A stretch of 64,000 nucleotides of DNA from Asterias rubens. Lineage: Eukaryota > Echinodermata > Asteroidea > Forcipulatida > Asteriidae. The stretch is from positions 11,098,001 through 11,162,000 of the forward strand of contig NC_047068.1 of NCBI RefSeq assembly GCF_902459465.1. The letters run 5' to 3'. Under the pieces are notes generated by a model. The model ran no database searches. It worked only from the letters and a program-made list of their open reading frames with translations, and was not told where the DNA came from. This document shows positions 1 to 12,800 of this stretch, in pieces; within the stretch, counting starts at the first letter, position 1; every line of letters begins with the position of its first letter. The translations under genes were made by a program, and so were the position numbers.

Positions 1-240
1 CGTTTGCGCGAGTGGAACGCACCCCTGGTTGTTACACTTGCATCCCTAAGCAAGACACTTGCACCATTACTGCTGCATCCTTTGGATGGAATGGAAGCCG
101 TAGGTCCTGTGTGTTGTGGAATGCACTCAAAAGAACCCAGTGCAAATATCAATTCCTGGTTTGATTGGCTGCATATCATGCGTATTGTGCCGCAGCACCT
201 TGCATACCTTGTAGGAAAAGTAATACTCTATAAATAGTGC
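1..240 (+). mobile_element. tRNA-derived SINE, type A, 3' part
   Basis: Carries the body shared with other copies: AAGCAAGACACTTG, a CCTTTGGATGGAATGGAAGC block, AAAAGAACCCAGTGCA and a tail with GCAGCACCTTG. The tRNA-like head is cut off by the window edge. Confidence 0.6.
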
Positions 241-708
241 CTTGCACTGTAACTCGTAGGCCTGAAGATACCTGTGCAGACAACATGATAAAGAAATTTC
301 AGTTTTAGATGTGAGAGGAAAACCCCAAATAGGGAAAACCTGTGGAATCGGGTAGGGACTGAAAAACCCAATCCACATGCCGGGCGCCAGTTCCTGATTC
401 AAACTGGGGTCCACAGGCAGGGAACGGCAGTGACATAAAACCACTGAGCCAATCTGAATGCCCTATTATGTGAATTGAAGATGAGAGACAATCCATGCCA
501 GACCAACTTAATATTAATTGACCCCTTGCACGCGCGTCACACGCGGCGCCTGATGCCACGCTCACCATGTTGGTGGTCAATAGGTTTACGTGTATAGGCT
601 GCGTCGCCTAAAATGCGCGCTTCACTGAATAACATGTGTTGACATTGACCACCAAAATGGCGCATCCAAGATTATTCTGATGATGGCGTCAAGTGGATTG
701 GGTCAATA

Positions 709-835
709 GGCCGTGTCCGAAGCGGCGACTTTGGTTCAGCTACAGCTAGATCAGCCTGATTCCAGTCTTGAAGAATAGGCAGACGCGCAAGATCTAGCCA
801 TAGTTGTAGCCGAAGTCGCTGTTTTGTACACGGCC
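709..835. mobile_element. MITE family I, copy 1
   Basis: GGCCGTGTCCGAAGCGGCGA to ACACGGCC with inner CAGCTACAGCTAGATC / GATCTAGCCATAGTTG arms. It ends 45 bp before the first PDXDC1 exon in the window. Confidence 0.65.
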
Positions 836-879
836 ATATAATAATCTTTATGAATTTATCTTGTCTTTTTCTTTTTCAG

Positions 880-3800
880 CTTGGTCTTCCGCTGTCTAGT
901 TTATGTACCGTCCCCTGCAATACTGTCTTCGGATCACAGCATACAATGGTAAACACGGCTCTCTACCCTCTGTAAATAAGCAAGTCATAGTCTCCTGACG
1001 ATGACTAGAGCAAGCTAGTCGAAACGTTGAGACCAATTTAAGAACTCGCTCTGCGGTAGTGCAGTTAATAACGATCCTATAGGCTAAAGTAGTAGTCCAA
1101 GCCAATTTTCAACCTTCCGCCCAGGTAGTAGTTAAAAAGCCGGACAATTCTTTTCAAAACTGAGAAGTCTCCCGAATAAATCCAATAAATCTACTCCGCG
1201 GTGTAGTAGATTAAAGCAAGACAGTTCTCTAAGAACAAACTCAACCATGTTTTAACATGTTAGTTTTATTGTAAACATCTACATTTATATAGGATTACAA
1301 CGGACGGTATTTTGCCTTTGAGTTCAAAGATGATATTTAGCTTCTGATTTATTATTTATTATGCTGATTTGTGTAATATGGACAAAAGATTTATCAATTT
1401 GTGCTTCTAATATTACAGGTATTTTGATAAATAAAAGTTAATTTTAATGCTCAAACAAAATTTATTTGTCAGGACATAGCGACGTTGGAGAGACTGATCA
1501 AGGATGATGAAGGGTCATCTAAGATTCCGTTGATGGTAGTTGCCAATGCCGGTACCCCGCTAGCCGGTCACACAGATAACCTCAACCGACTCAAGACTAT
1601 CTGTGATGAGTATGGAGTCTGGCTTCACGTCGAAGGGTGAGTTAAACTCTGACAGTGCCGTAATAATAATAATAATAATTATTATAATAATAATTGAACT
1701 TTATACAAAGTGCTTTACACACACTTTGAAGGGCATCTCAAAACACTTCCAATGAGTCGATTTCACAATGAGTTAGGACAAGTTCTAACTTAGGACTAGT
1801 CCTAGGAGATATTTAAAAAAAACGTAAAACTAAGTTAGGACAAGTAACTGGTCACTGGACCATACAATCGCAGCTCCCTGGGGAGTATAAATAAATTGTA
1901 ATTTTTTTCTCATGTACTTGGTTTTATTGTGGTGTTTGTACAATAATAGTTATCTGTATTCATATCTGTGTGTACCCCAGATGTGGGGCAACAGCTCTAA
2001 GGATCATAGTATGTATTTGCTTTCGCCAGAAGATGATCAAAGCATACTGATCGAAACGTCAAGAAAACCAACGGTTCTTTTCAGAATCACCCCAACTCAT
2101 TGAGAGATAGTCATTGCAAGGTGTTACCACAAACTTTTCCATTTTTGCTTTTGCTTTCCCCTCGCCCATCTCGGTGTGTATTGTCTTGTATTTTGTTATA
2201 TTTACTGTGGCAAATAATAATAATATATATAATGATAACTTTTGAATTAATGTACTTTGTTTTTCAGTCACAACTTAGCAACCCTGGCATTGGGAACGGT
2301 TCCTACTTCAGTTTTGGTAAGTTTAGAGATTTTACATGGGAACAAAAAAAGTTTTAGAAAGCTTGATAATGCTTGGAAAGGATCTCTTACTTTTTGTGAT
2401 TCACTCTTTTTTTAATAGGTAGAGTCCTTGTGACAGTGCAAAACTGTTTGTTGCTCTTTCTGGTGCAAAACCTGTTAACATTTATAAACAACAGATGGTA
2501 TTTCATTTTGGATAAACGGGTTTGTACATTCTTGTATGGGGATTTTTTAGGTCGTTCCTGAATTTCCAAAATATTTGATCAAAATGACACTCAGGGATGT
2601 GTTTTCTCTGGTTTCTTGTACGAAAATCTGTTTTTTTGTTTGTTTTTTTTATACCCGGCATGCCCAGCGAAAAAGAAAGAAAAGGACACACCCCTAGGTT
2701 TAAGAACCACCCACCCTTCTGTTTAAAGAGCACCCATTCCACCGGGAAAAAAGGTTTTGATTTTCTCATTGATTGCTTTGATTACAGGCGGCGAAGAGAG
2801 TGAACAGTTTGACCTTACAGCCTGGAGTATGGCTGGGCCTCCCTGGTGTTACCTCAGTCGTATCCTTTACAGTACATTACCTGCCAATATTGTCTTTTCA
2901 GAGCCAACACTTCCTCAGAAGAGATTGTACACACGTTTGTACCCGCAAGTCTACTATTCATAATTATATTTATCGTGTACTCTTATTCTCCTCACCTTGC
3001 AAAGCTTCAAGTACCATTTAAAATTCTCTACATTGCAGGCATGTGAGACTTCCTCTTTTTAGCTGATTTCCTCTTTTTGGGTTTTGATTTTCCTCTTTTT
3101 TTTCTTCACTTTCTGTGTACAAAAGGATAGGTATATTATCTTGTCCTCTTTTTTTCTTGCCTGGTATTCTCTTGTTCTCTTTTTTTCATGGGTAATAATT
3201 TACATGCCTGATATTGGCACGTTGATGCTGAGGTCGCAGGTTCAAATCCCCCTCTAATTAATTTGTCTTTGTTCAACTCAAAATAAATTTTGGCTGGTAT
3301 AATTTTTCTGCTGAGCAAATAATAAGTCGCTTAGCAGATTTGCCTGCAAATTAGAATTTGAATTTGGGGGCTGATTTCACAAAGAGAGAAGATTGATCTG
3401 AATTGCGAATCAGTCGTACCTGTTCAGCACGTGTGATGTCACAATGCAAATCACTATAGCGATATTGGCAACTCATCTTTTGAAGGCCAGATTGATCTTT
3501 CAGCTATTATTGGTTTCCTTAACTATTGATGATGTAGACTTTGTACAAGAGTGCAGATCCTGCTATGGTAAGTGATGGCCGAGTGGTTAAGAGCACCGGA
3601 ATAAAGCTTTGTTGTTTCCAGTCAGCAGAGTGTGGGTTCGAATCCCTATCGTGACACCTGTGTGACACTATTGCTTCGTCCTTCTGATTGGACTTAAAGT
3701 CGTTGGTCCCATGTGTTGTGTAACGCACATAAAAGAACCCAGTGCACTTTTTGCGAAAAAGAGAAGGGGTTCACCCCTGTGTTTCTGGTTTGCGTGGCAG

Positions 3801-6800
3801 CATATTGCATCACAGCACCTTGTAAACCATTACATGGTGCTATCCCTGTGTTTCTGGTTTGCGTGGCAGCATATTGCATCACAGCACCTTGTAAACCATT
3901 ACATGGTGCTATCCTTGTGTTTCTGGTTTGCGTGGCAGCATATTGCATCACAGCACCTTGTAAACCATTACATGGTGCTATGTAAAAGAGTAGGTCTCAT
4001 ACTTCAAACGTAGTCCCACATACATGTACCATGCAGGAAAATACTGCGCTTCAGAGGCTGGCCCTACATACGTTATATTATTATAATTATTATATTATTA
4101 TGTTTGAGGAGCATTCAGAGAGTCTTTCAATTCAATTCAATTCACCTTTATTTCCACTAACACTAACACATTTCCACAAATTACAGAACTACATTGTAAT
4201 GCATATACATAAAAGACAGAATCAGAATAAACTAGCGGGAAAGCGCTTGGAGGCAAGGCCCAAAATAAGCCAGGTTCAGCCTGCAGCAGCTTAATATTAC
4301 ATAACAAAATACATCAGCAAAGGTACTTCTATTGACAATCAGAGTGTCAAATAATGTACCGACACAAGCACAGTGGGTTATATTAAGTTGTCAAGCAGTA
4401 GGAGGTTAAGGTTGTTTTGCTCCAAGTTTTTGTAATAATTGCTTGATAATTCATTTCTGGTTTCTTTGTAGACTTTAGCAGCCGGTGTGGGATCTTCACA
4501 GATCCATGATCGTCTAAGTGCCTTGCCTCTCTGGCTCAGCTTACAGTGTCTTGGGTACAAAGGCATTGTAGCTAAACTCAAGCATGCAGCAGAATTGGTA
4601 AGTGTCTGTAAACAATTTTCAAGAGGTTTTGTTTAAAATTCCGGATGGCTTAAGACTTGCTAATCTTGACATGAATATTAGTTTTGGAGGTGTGTTTGCA
4701 AGGAATGGAAATTATATTTAAAATGCATTATATTATTTCCGATATTTTGCATTAAGCAACTTATAATCAAATCAGGCCAAGATGTAAACATCAACTTGAG
4801 ACCGACTCCCAGGAGAGGTTTACAAGGAACCTTCCCCACCCTACAAAACCCAACACCCTACAAACCCAACACCCTACAAAACCCAACACCCTACAAACCC
4901 AACACCCTACAAAACCCAGCACCCAAACTGTTGGATTCTCATTATGGTGGTATGCCTGATCCCATGTAAAGCATAATCAGTTTACTAGTCCAGTCCTCAG
5001 TCCAACACCATACAGTAAATCAGAACCCAAACTGTTGGACTCTGATTATGGTGGTATGCCTGATCCCATGTAAAGCATTATTAGTTTACTAGGCCGAGTC
5101 ACACTGCAGCGATAACAAAAAAGAGAATGCATTCTATTGGTTGAATTGCTCCACGCAGAATACGCACACGCTCATTCAACCAATAGAATGCGTTCTCTTT
5201 GCATCTTGAACGTTATCGTTTTCATTTTGCTGCAGTGTGACTCGACCTTTAGTCCAACACCATTCAGTTACTCAACACCAAAACTGTTGGACTCTGATTA
5301 TGGTGGTTTGCCTGATCCCATGTAAAGCAGAGTTTGTTTTCTAGTGCACTACTCAGTCCAACAGAATCGAACTAAACTTGCAGTTGAATTTTGAAGTGTT
5401 TCGGATTTTTATGGGTAATTTTGAAAGAGGGTGGTAGTGTGCCTGATCCCATGTAAAGCAAACTCACTTTACTAATGCAGCCCTTAGTCCAACAACACTG
5501 TAAAGTAACTCAACACCCAAACTGTTGGACTCTGATTACGGTGGTTTGCCTGATCCCATGTAAAGCATACATGTATTCGATTTTCTAGTGCACTACTCAG
5601 TCCAACAGAACTAAACAAAACTTGGAGTTGAGTTTTGAAGTGTTTGGGGATGTTATGGATAATTTTAGAAGAGCATCTTAACTTCCTACACAAGTTAAAT
5701 TAAGTTATTGATTTGTCTGCTCTACAGAGTCAACATATGCAGCAAAGACTCAACTCGCTGGGATCAATCAATATATCGGTAAGTAATCAATAGCGGATTC
5801 ATTTTCCTATTATTTGTCAGGGGCGTGTTTGGCGACCCAGATCACAAACGAGTTTCTGGCATAAACTCAATGATCAAAATAATTTCCCACAGCTACATGA
5901 CACGGGTCAGTTAACAGAAACTGTTCTTGACGCATGAACATTTGACATGTCTAAAATATAAAACCTTCAGTTTATTTCCAAATAATGAAAACAAAATTGT
6001 GAAATTTAAAGGAACATCACAGAGTTGTAAGTAATTTTGTTTGTGAAGATCACAGATTTACATAAAACTTACACAGTCTACTGATGATGATAGTAGAAAC
6101 ATCCCTTGAAACATTTCTTTCTGAAATGTCATGCTTGATGAGAAATAAATGAAACTAATTTCCTGTCTGGAGTTTAACGCTCACTGAGCCTTTTATTTAT
6201 TTATTTTTAATCAATGTCATTCAAAATGTGTAATCGGTTAGTCACTTTTTTCTCGTGACCCAGATGGCTGATCAGTCTCAAACTTCTACAGGTTTGTCAG
6301 TTTATGTGTATGGTGGATTACAAAAAGTGCCAGCAGCTGTTTTGTTAGAACAAAAAAAATTCTGTAATGTTCCTTAAAAGACACTGGACACACTTGGTAA
6401 TTGTTGAAGACCAGTCTTCTCACTTGGTGTATCTCAACTTATGCACAAAATAACAAACCTGTGAAAATTTGAACTAAATTGGTCGTCAAGTTGCAAGACA
6501 ACAATGGAAGGAAAAAACACCCTTGTCACACAAAGTTATGTGCTTTCAGATGCTTGATTTCAAGAACTCAAAGTCAAATTCTGAGGTCTCGAAATCAAAT
6601 TCAAATATTTGAGTGGAAAATTACTTCTTTCTCGAAAACTACATTACTTCAGAGGGAGCCGTTTCTCACAATGTTTGATACTATCAACAGCTCCCCATTA
6701 CTCGTTACCAATTAAGGTTGTATGTTAAAGGCAGTGGACACTATCGGTAATTACTCAAAATAATTATTAGCATAAAACCTTTCTTGGTGACGAGTAATGG

Positions 6801-9800
6801 AGAGAGTTTGATGGTATAAAACATTGTGAGAAATGGCTCCCTCTGAAGTGCCATAGTTTTCGAGAAAGAAGTAATTTTCCATGAATTTGATTTTGAGACC
6901 TCAGATTTAGAACTTGAGGTCTCGAAATCAATAATCTAACTGTACACAACTTCGTGTGTTTTTTTCTTTCATTATTATCTCGCTCAACTTCGATTACCGA
7001 TTGAGCTCAAATTTTCACACCAGCTGTGAAGGCTAGTCTTTGACAATTACCAATAGTGGCCACTGCCTTTAACAGATGGAGATTGTTGTAACTGATTTTT
7101 GATTGTGTTTTTGTTTAGGAAAAGCCACTCAAAGACAGCAACCAGGTTATATCTGAGGGTTCTCTAAAAGAGATCTTCACCAAAACAATACAGGTTCTGG
7201 TGAGTAGATTTCTTATTCATAAATACCTAAGACAGGTTATCCATTCTGATTGGTCGTGAGGGCATCACGAGGTGTTGTTTGAACGGATGATATAACACCA
7301 GTAAAAAGGGTTATAACATGGGCGTGGCACGTGCGCCTGCACCTGTGCGTATAAGACAGTTTCTTCATTCCTATTGGTTGAGAACAACGGCTGAAAAAGT
7401 TGTGCAACATCACGCGATACGCGCGACGCGCACAGCATCTCCTTATAAGGAGTTGTTTACCCGAGGGCCTAACCATTTCATAGCTGGAGGGGTGTTGTGA
7501 TGAAGGAAATCATTGAATAATTATGATTTTTGCATTTATTTCACCTTTTGACAAAAAAGTGTTGATGTTTTTTGACCGAAAAGGTATTTATGAATGGGAA
7601 TCAAAGTGTGTTGAATCGGTTTTCAACTAGCGGTTTAAACCCGCCGAGGCCTGGTTCATGATAATTTACCTCGAAGTCCAGGCCTCGTTGCGGGTTTAAA
7701 TCACTTGTTGAAAACCTCTTCACCACACATTGATTCCCTTATTATATACCACACTCACAGACGTTGTTTTTAGCCACAGTGAGCGGTGCTGAGCGGGCTT
7801 GCCCCAGGACTCACAATTTTTGCCCAGTACTCTGAGCAAAATACAATGTGCCGCACAGCACAGATTTCCCCTAGAATAAATCAAAACATTGTCCAATGTG
7901 CATTGATCTGAGACACGGCTGATGATAAAGAGTATCAAATGTCCGAAGAAAAAACACAGTCAAAAGGCCAAGCAACTTATTTCATGGGCCCCATATTCTT
8001 GAACAGTTTAGAAAAACTGTGTAAGTTGAGTGTAAGTCTGTAGACATTATGTTTTTTGTTCTACAAAAAAGTACATAGACCCTTTAAAAGGCTGATTAGT
8101 GACTCCGCAACTGAGAGTCCTCAACTTGGGGGCTTCTGAGTTCATGTCTAGAAAACCTTTTTTTCCCCAACAACTTTTTGAAGTTGTGAGTTTTCAAGAG
8201 AGTTTGCAAAATTGAGGCATTGTTGGTTGTGTCTACCCTCAAGAAATTTGAAGTTTACAGTCCTGTAATTTGTTAGAGTAACTGGAGTAATTTGAACCCA
8301 GGGCTATATTGGGGACAGAATCTCTAGGGGAACAGATTGCCCTCCGACACAAGGAGTTAGTCCAGAGTTTGCAGGATCAAATACACTTCTAGTCTTTTTT
8401 TGCTTGAACAGATGTTAATTTTACATCTGTTAAAGCAAAAATTCCGTTCAACCAAACATTATTACAAATTTATCCAGTCGGTTTCCCTTGTGGGTTATTA
8501 CTTGGTGTTTAGTTACGATAATACAGTTGCAATTTCTTTCCCCTTTTTCCCTTCCACCTCCCCACTATAGGGTCAGGCTGATGTCATTTCACCAGTCATT
8601 GTATTCAAATATGGCGACAGAAGAGAGGGTCCCAGTCCAGACGCTTCACCATACACAGACAGCGCGGAGGACCAACCAATAAGCAGTCTACCGAGCCCAC
8701 TATTAGATGCTTTCAATACATGGGTATGTAAGGAGTGGAATACAGTGATGGAGCCAAGTGTTTAAACATAGTACTTTTGGTACTGGGTACTAAAATACAG
8801 TATTTTTGGTACTGGGTACTAAAACACAGATCATTGAGTACAGGGTACCAAAACACAGAACTCTGAGTACTGGGTACTAAAACAGTACTCTGAGTACAGG
8901 GTACTAAAACAGAGTGCTCTGAGTACAAGGTACTGAAACACAAGACTCTGAGTACTGGGTACTAAAACAGAGTGCTCTTCATGAGTACAGGTTACTAAAA
9001 CATAGTACTCTGAGTACAGGGTACTAAAACACAGTACTCTGAGTACAGGGTACTAAAACACAGCACTCTGAGTACAGGGTACTAAAACATAGTACTCTGA
9101 GTACAGGGTACTAAAACATAGTACTTTGAGTACAAGGTACTAAAACAGAGTGCTCTGAGTACAGGTTAACAGAGTGCTGTGATTACAGGGTACTAACACA
9201 GTACTCTAAGTATTGGGTGCCAAAACACAGTACTCCGAGTACAGGGTACAAAAACACAATACTCTGAGTACTGGGTACTAAAACAGAATGCTATGAGTAC
9301 AGTGTACTTAAACACAATACTTTGAGTACTGGGTACTAAAACAGAGTGCTCTGAGTACAGGGTACTAAAAAGAGTATTCTGAGTCCAAGGTACTGAAACG
9401 CAGTATTCCGAGTCTGGAGGTACTAACACATAGTTCTCCGTTCAGGGTATGTAACTATATTTTCCAATTACAGGGTACTGAAACAGTACTCTGAGTACTA
9501 GGTACTAAAACAGAGTACTATAAGTACATGGTATTAAAAAAGAGTGATCTGAGTACAGGGTATTAAAAAATAGCACTTAAGATACTGAATACCAAAACAT
9601 TACTGTGATTCGGGGTACTAAAATAGTGTACATTTGCCTTACAGCTTGGTGAAGAGCTACGTCGGGAAAACCCAAACGTCAAAGTGGATATTGTAAATAT
9701 TGATAAAGATGGCGTCTGTCTTCGGTTTAGCCCTCTTGAGTCAGCATCATGTAAGTCACTCAATGTGTTTTGATACATACGTGTAAGGTTTTGTAGTGTA

Positions 9801-12800
9801 AGTGTGCTAGGTGGTTGTGTATTTTAACTACATGTGTTCAAAGCATATAAAAACATTTAAATCTATCCGGAGTTGAATTTAACAAACTAAAACGGGTTAA
9901 TAGCACACCACACTAATTATTATTTAAAAAAATTACAAGTACCTGGATCTCCGTGTTTCTCTGTGTCTATTTCCATGATTCATAATATTATTGAAGTCTT
10001 ATACAGCGCACGTATCTCCCAAGGTATTAACAAACATTCATAAATACCTCAGACAGTTTCGCTATTCCTATTGGTAGAGAGCGCGTCACGTAGGGTTGTG
10101 AGCGGAGACTCCGCGCTAGTCTTGATGCAAGACGTTTCTTGTTACGGGCGATGCATGCGCTGTCGGTGAGTTGGCTGCGCTGTATGTGAAAGGAAAAACC
10201 AGCGAATATGCACCAAGACTATACGCGCATGCGCACGAACGGAACCGCGTACAGACGTTGTACTGAACATACCATGGAGGTGGAAACATACAGAGCTCGA
10301 GCACTGGGAAAACGGATTTTACAAAGTTTCTTACTTTATTACGCCTTTTAACCAAAAAGGTATTTATGAATGGAAATCAAAGTGTGTTGAATCGGTTTTC
10401 AACTAGTGGTTTAAACCCGCCGAGGCCTGGTTCTTGTTAATTACCTCGACTTCATCTCGGTAAAATTATCAAGAACCAGGCCTCGTTGAGATTAAACCAC
10501 TAGTTGAAAACCTCTTCACCACACATTGATTCCCTTAATAAAAAAGATAGGTTATTGCAGTAATGAATTCTGAGACCCAATTATTTAGCATCTTACAGGG
10601 GTTTACAAGGTGCTACGGCGCATACAGCAGCCACAGCCAAGAACTGCTTCTCCTCATTGAACCCAAGTCTCGCCACACTTTGGCTGACAGGTCTTTTTCT
10701 TCAGCTGTGCCACTCATCTGGAACTCTCTACCACCTAATCTTAGATCTTGTCTCTGTACCACAAAGTTCAAATCTCTTCTCAAAACTTATCTTATGTCGC
10801 AGGTTTTCAAGGACTAATTTTTGTTGTGTCTGCTTTTCTTTCATTTTGTTTTTGTTTTACTGCCCCTTGGACACCCAGCAGGGTGGATATGTGCGCATTA
10901 CAAGTATTTATTGTTAATATTATTATTATACGCATTTGTTCGTGTCCAAGTTGATGTTTTTCACTTGTATTGACTGTACTTCTAGTGCAGTTTGGCATGG
11001 TGATGTTCGAGTAAATGGTGGAATACTCGTGTGACAGGAGGTTACTTTGAGCAAAATTGACATAGTTAGTGCGGACTGCTGTTGTGTAATTTTGAATTAT
11101 CAGTAACCAACGCACTAAATGCGCAACAGAATATGTATCTTCTGATATTTCAGTTCAATGTAGTTTATTGCTGTACAATTTTTATCATATTTTTGGGAAA
11201 GCAAAGTTAAGCCATGAAATGTATGAAATTACTTTTGTTATATTTTAGTCAAAGAAAACCCAAAACTAAGGCTTGACCTCCCGTTTTTGGTTTCTTGTAA
11301 GTAATAAAGAATTTTGGCCATCTGACGTTCATGCTATCCTTGTAACGTTCGCACAAGTTTGGCCGTGATTGGCAAATGGGGTTACTTGAAAAAAAAGAAT
11401 CCTCGGCCAAAGTGTTAATTTTGTTTCAATGTTAATTTTAACAAACTATTTGTATTATGTAACAGTTAATTGTATTTATGAGAAACATCTACGGGTACAT
11501 TTTAAAATATTGTAAAATTTAACTAAACAAGAAGTTTTGATATCATCAAGAATTTTAAATTGTTTGTCGCTTTTGATACATGAGAGAATTGCACAGTCTG
11601 TATAGTTAATAGTTAAGAGATCAATTAAACAGTGTTATTTACTTACTTTTTTCAGTAATTGCACACAGAAAATTATTTTTATTTTTTTATTTTACCAGAT
11701 CGAGGAACGATGTCTGATGATATTGACAATTTCGTTGAAAGTCTGAAAAGTCTAATAGTAAGTTCATTCAGAGCCTTCTATCCTGGCGCTCCTGAAGCCA
11801 GGAATGCTATGTTAATGACCCATAGAGTTACTCCCTTTTACAGGGGACTACGGTGAAGTTTGGGGTAGCACCTTGTGTCAATCTCTTTTGAGTAGTGTTG
11901 CTTTTTGACTCCAGTTCTTCATAGAACCACAACTACTCAAAAGATATTGTGCTACTGCAAACATCGCCATTCCAATGTGAAGGCATTTTATTTTATGTTT
12001 ATATTTTGTTTTTAATCTTGAGACATACACAACAGTTACAAGTTGTACAGGGGCTGTCAAGGTTTAAACAAAAGTTTAAAAATGGTCATCAAAAAATGTG
12101 TACAACCAGACCCCTGCCAACGATAAAAATGTAATTATATGATATAAACAGGAGATTGCACTGAAACATTTAAAAATCACACAAGACAACATTAAAACAC
12201 AAGCAAACAATCAATGCTAACCAGAGCTTCACAAAATCTTAACAAGTTCTTTTTCCACAGCTCAAATCCTACATGTATTTGTTTTTGTACCGCTTCTGAA
12301 ATCATTATGGGAAAGCTCCATTAAATAATTTCTGCCACAAAAAAGTTTGGCCACAAAAAGTAAATATCCTTTTCAGTGAGCAAGTGTGTGTACACTGAAC
12401 TATGTAGGTCATTAAACTTTCTATTCTATTCTATTCTAAATACCAAATACATAGAGGTATCAGGTTTAAGTTACCAGAGGAAAAGGGTGTGTCTTTTTAG
12501 CCTCCCCTTAATGGAGCTTTCCCACAAAAGGGAGTGGTCTAGGCACCATATTAAGACTTGCAAACTTGGGCTCTGACTTTGGCTTATGCTTCCTCATTAA
12601 AATTACCTACACCAAACGAAGCCGGAAGTCGGAGACCGAGCTGAGGTGTTGAAAAAGTCCTAAACCCTTTTTTCGTCTTTCTCTCAGGAACTCTTAAATT
12701 TCACAAGTGAACACAGATTTGAGTTCCAGGAGGCTGTCGAGTCCAGAGAGAATCTTTTATTTGTTGACCTGCTCTCCCACGGAGGCCTCGGTGTCGTCCA

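Noticed and set aside
3569..3650. tRNA-Ser/Leu-like sequence with good A and B boxes
   Set aside because: No acceptor stem pairing and a continuous SINE body follows; pol III head of a SINE.
8765..9625. Regular spaced repeats resembling a CRISPR array
   Set aside because: Eukaryotic intron, no unique spacers; a degenerate minisatellite.
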